This document shows, in pieces, positions 13,860 to 15,453 of a stretch of 15,453 nucleotides of DNA. This DNA is from Prevotella sp. UBA7594 (lineage in GTDB: Bacteria; Bacteroidota; Bacteroidia; Bacteroidales; Bacteroidaceae): the NCBI GenBank assembly GCA_002490315.1, contig DLKG01000089.1:1-15453 (forward strand). The letters are read 5' to 3'. Within the stretch, counting starts at the first letter, position 1; every line of letters starts with the position of its first letter. A program made the translations under genes and the position numbers. Under the pieces are notes generated by a model. It saw nothing but the letters and a program-made list of their open reading frames with translations. It was not told where the DNA came from and did not search any database.

Positions 13860-15053
13860 TTATTGAAGCTTAGCCAATGTTTCCTTGATTCGGCGCATTG
13901 CTTCGCGTATATTGTCGTCGCTTGTAGCGTAGCTCATGCGGAAGCATTCGGGGTCGCCGAAGGCGTCGCCTCCCACTGTTGCTACGTGTCCTTCTTCAAG
14001 AAGGAACATGGCGAGGTCGGTGGAGCCGGCGATAGTCTTGCCCTCGTAGCTCTTGCCGTAGAAGCTGGAGCATTTGGGGAAGAGATAGAAGGCTCCCTGC
14101 GGGCAGTTCACTTCAAGTCCAGGTATTTCCTTGGCGAGGCTAACGATGAGGTCGCGGCGACGCTCAAATGCCTTGCGCATCTCTTCTACACAGTCTTGCG
14201 ACATGGTGTAGGCTGCTTCTGCTGCTTTTTGGCTTACGGAGCAAGGTCCTGAGGTGTATTGTCCCTGAAGTTTGTTGCATCCCTTTACGATCCATTCTGG
14301 TGCTGCTATGAATCCGATGCGCCAGCCTGTCATGGCGTATGCCTTGGATACGCCGTTTACGATGATGGTGCGCTCCTTCATGCCGGGGAACTGTGCGATG
14401 CTCTCGTGCTTGCCTATATAATTAATGTGTTCGTAGATTTCGTCGGCGAGCACGTACATTCCTTCATGTCGCTTGATGACTTCTGCGAGAGCTGCAAGTT
14501 CTTCCTTTGAATAGACGCTTCCAGTAGGGTTGCTCGGCGAGCAGAGGATGAGCATACGTGTCTTTGGAGTAATGGCAGCCTCAAGTTGCTCGGCTGTCAT
14601 CTTGAAGTTCTGCTCAAAGCTTGCGTTGACAATGACGGGATTGCCTCCGGCGAGCTTCACCATCTGCGGATAGCTAACCCAGTAGGGCGCGGGAATTATC
14701 ACTTCCTCACCGTCGTTGACGAGAGCCATGACGGTATTGCAGACGCTTTGTTTGGCGCCATTGGAGACAAGAATCTCTGATGTTGTGTACTCAAGACCAT
14801 TCTCGTTCTTGAGTTTGTTGACGATTGCCTTGCGCAGGTCCATGTAGCCTGGAACTGGCGAATAGCGCGAGTAGTTCTCGTCGATAGCCTTCTTCGCCGC
14901 GGCTTTGATATGGTCGGGTGTGTTGAAGTCGGGTTCGCCAACGCTGAGGTTTATCACGTCGATGCCTTGTGCCTTCATTTCGCTGCTCTTCTGCGACATT
15001 GCGAGAGTCTGCGAAGGAGCGAGTCGATTAAGACGGTTTGATAATTCTGCCAT
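13860..15053 (-). CDS. aspC: PLP-dependent aspartate aminotransferase (class I, subgroup Ib type)
   Basis: This 397-residue cytoplasmic enzyme would exchange the amino group between aspartate and 2-oxoglutarate, using pyridoxal phosphate. Visible residues: SVGEPDFNTP near 37-46; NGAKQS near 98-103 (phosphate contact); APYWVSYP near 122-129 (ring stacking); SPSNPTG near 172-178 with Asn175; LADEIYEH with Asp204 and Tyr207; VSKAYAMTGWRIG with the Schiff-base Lys237 and Arg245; and FRMSYA with substrate-carboxylate Arg372. Length and the SVGEPDF start fit the Ib group (as in Thermus) better than E. coli AspC. Relatives with this fold can also act on prephenate or other amino acids, so exact specificity is less certain than the class. 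It has its own promoter and no clear hairpin terminator before exbB. Confidence 0.93.
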   Translation of the reverse strand: MAELSNRLNRLAPSQTLAMSQKSSEMKAQGIDVINLSVGEPDFNTPDHIKAAAKKAIDENYSRYSPVPGYMDLRKAIVNKLKNENGLEYTTSEILVSNGAKQSVCNTVMALVNDGEEVIIPAPYWVSYPQMVKLAGGNPVIVNASFEQNFKMTAEQLEAAITPKTRMLILCSPSNPTGSVYSKEELAALAEVIKRHEGMYVLADEIYEHINYIGKHESIAQFPGMKERTIIVNGVSKAYAMTGWRIGFIAAPEWIVKGCNKLQGQYTSGPCSVSQKAAEAAYTMSQDCVEEMRKAFERRRDLIVSLAKEIPGLEVNCPQGAFYLFPKCSSFYGKSYEGKTIAGSTDLAMFLLEEGHVATVGGDAFGDPECFRMSYATSDDNIREAMRRIKETLAKLQ

Positions 15054-15085
15054 TGTTTCGAGTATCTATCGTTTATTATTTCTTG

Positions 15086-15093
15086 CAAAATTA
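15086..15093 (-). promoter_or_regulatory. Candidate -7 element for the aminotransferase gene
   Basis: The minus strand reads TAATTTTG, a full TAnnTTTG match, with TTCG (15114-15117) 20 nt upstream as a three-of-four -33 match. Transcription would start near 15079 and give a leader of about 26 nt. Confidence 0.5.
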
Positions 15094-15198
15094 ATTATAA
15101 AAATTGAGTTATGCGAAGTTTTTCCGAGGGAAATGAAATGAAAAGGATAAAAAAAATAAAAATGAAACAACTGCTTCGCTTGCTCAACGTGTGAGAAG

Positions 15199-15368
15199 TC
15201 GTAAAAAAAGTAAAAAGGTAAAAAGGTAAAAGGTAAAAAGGCAAAAAAAAGTAAAAAGATAAAAAGGTAAAAAGGTAAAAAGGTAAAAAGGCAAAAAAAG
15301 TAAAAAGATAAAAAGGTAAAAAGGTAAAAAAGTAAAAAAGTAAAAAGGTAAAAAGGTAAAAAGGTAAA
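15199..15368. repeat. A-rich simple repeat with 8-bp unit and 50-bp higher-order period
   Basis: About 170 bp consist of GTAAAAAG-type units (7-9 bp, purine-rich on the plus strand). Blocks starting GGCAAAAAAA followed by AGTAAAAAGAT begin at 15240 and at 15290, and a shorter similar block precedes them, so the tract has a second period of about 50 bp. It lies 145 bp or more upstream of the aminotransferase start. The minus-strand reading frame through it is only Phe, Leu, Tyr and Thr and is not a credible protein. Confidence 0.85.
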
Positions 15369-15377
15369 TTCCATTAT

Positions 15378-15426
15378 CGGGGACGAGGACACAATAACTG
15401 GGAGAGGGGGCGCCCTCGCCCCCGAC
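15378..15426. repeat. Inverted copy of the dispersed repeat with a degenerate partner
   Basis: Bases 15393-15426 are the exact reverse complement of 157-190 (34 nt). Just before them, TCGGGGACGAGGA (15378-15390) is a degenerate direct copy of the repeat start, so the two can fold into a larger imperfect hairpin. This head-to-head layout recalls paired REP elements. Confidence 0.75.
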
Positions 15427-15453
15427 ACGCCCAAAAGGGATTATCCATTCGCC

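Larger units (their letters stand above)
15054..15453. other. Repeat-rich spacer upstream of the aminotransferase gene
   Basis: This 400-bp stretch has no convincing gene. It holds the aminotransferase promoter (15086-15093), a run of A-rich DNA, the simple repeat at 15199-15368 and the dispersed GC-rich repeat at 15378-15426. What lies beyond the right edge is not visible. Confidence 0.75.

Noticed and set aside
15199..15368. Possible CRISPR array
   Set aside because: The units are 7-9 bp with no unique spacers, so it is a simple repeat.
15066..15434. Minus-strand 122-codon open frame rich in Phe, Leu and Tyr
   Set aside because: It is just the translation of the A-rich simple repeat plus the dispersed repeat, without a plausible start region or conserved domain.
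1..15453. tRNA, rRNA, transposase or prophage genes
   Set aside because: I looked through the spacers and reading frames and saw no cloverleaf, ribosomal RNA stretch, transposase or integrase motif.

Overview
The window reads as chromosomal DNA of a Bacteroidota bacterium, most likely order Bacteroidales and plausibly Prevotellaceae. The signs are a SusC/SusD outer-membrane pair, the Bacteroidetes layout exbB-exbD-exbD-tonB followed by a PstS-like lipoprotein and a secreted TPR protein, and several promoter sites that fit the Bacteroidetes -33/-7 consensus (TTTG, about 19-21 nt, TAnnTTTG) rather than the usual -35/-10. The genus is an inference.

Layout from left to right. Bases 1-330 hold a GC-rich dispersed repeat (three copies here, a fourth at the far right end), a short palindrome and a strong terminator. 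Bases 334-5211 on the minus strand encode a SusD-like lipoprotein and its SusC-like TonB-dependent transporter. They form a self-contained two-gene operon with no degradative enzyme or regulator beside it. The AT-rich gap 5212-5581 is divergent and carries promoters in both directions. Bases 5582-6592 (+) encode class II fructose-bisphosphate aldolase. It is followed by three 22-bp tandem repeats that begin inside its last codons, then by a textbook terminator. Bases 6743-7486 (-) encode a YczE/YitT-type membrane protein. The 340-bp gap after it has a decamer-like repeat and a long hairpin terminator.

Bases 7827-13670 (-) form the energy-transduction block, transcribed right to left: exbB, exbD, exbD, tonB, PstS-like lipoprotein, TPR protein. 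ExbB and ExbD would use the proton gradient in the inner membrane, TonB would carry the energy across the periplasm, and TonB-dependent transporters such as the SusC at 1993-5211 would use it. The PstS-like and TPR proteins are probable periplasmic partners of unknown role. Bases 13860-15053 (-) encode a PLP-dependent aspartate aminotransferase. Upstream of it lies a 170-bp AT-rich simple repeat, then an inverted copy of the dispersed repeat.

Most genes are familiar core or envelope functions. I did not find a clear new defence, mobile or biosynthetic system. The less usual content is in the spacers: the dispersed palindromic repeat, two gene ends that run into tandem repeats, the layered simple repeat before the aminotransferase gene, and the PstS-like protein that lacks the usual phosphate-binding Gly-Ser-Gly-Thr motif while sitting in a Ton locus.
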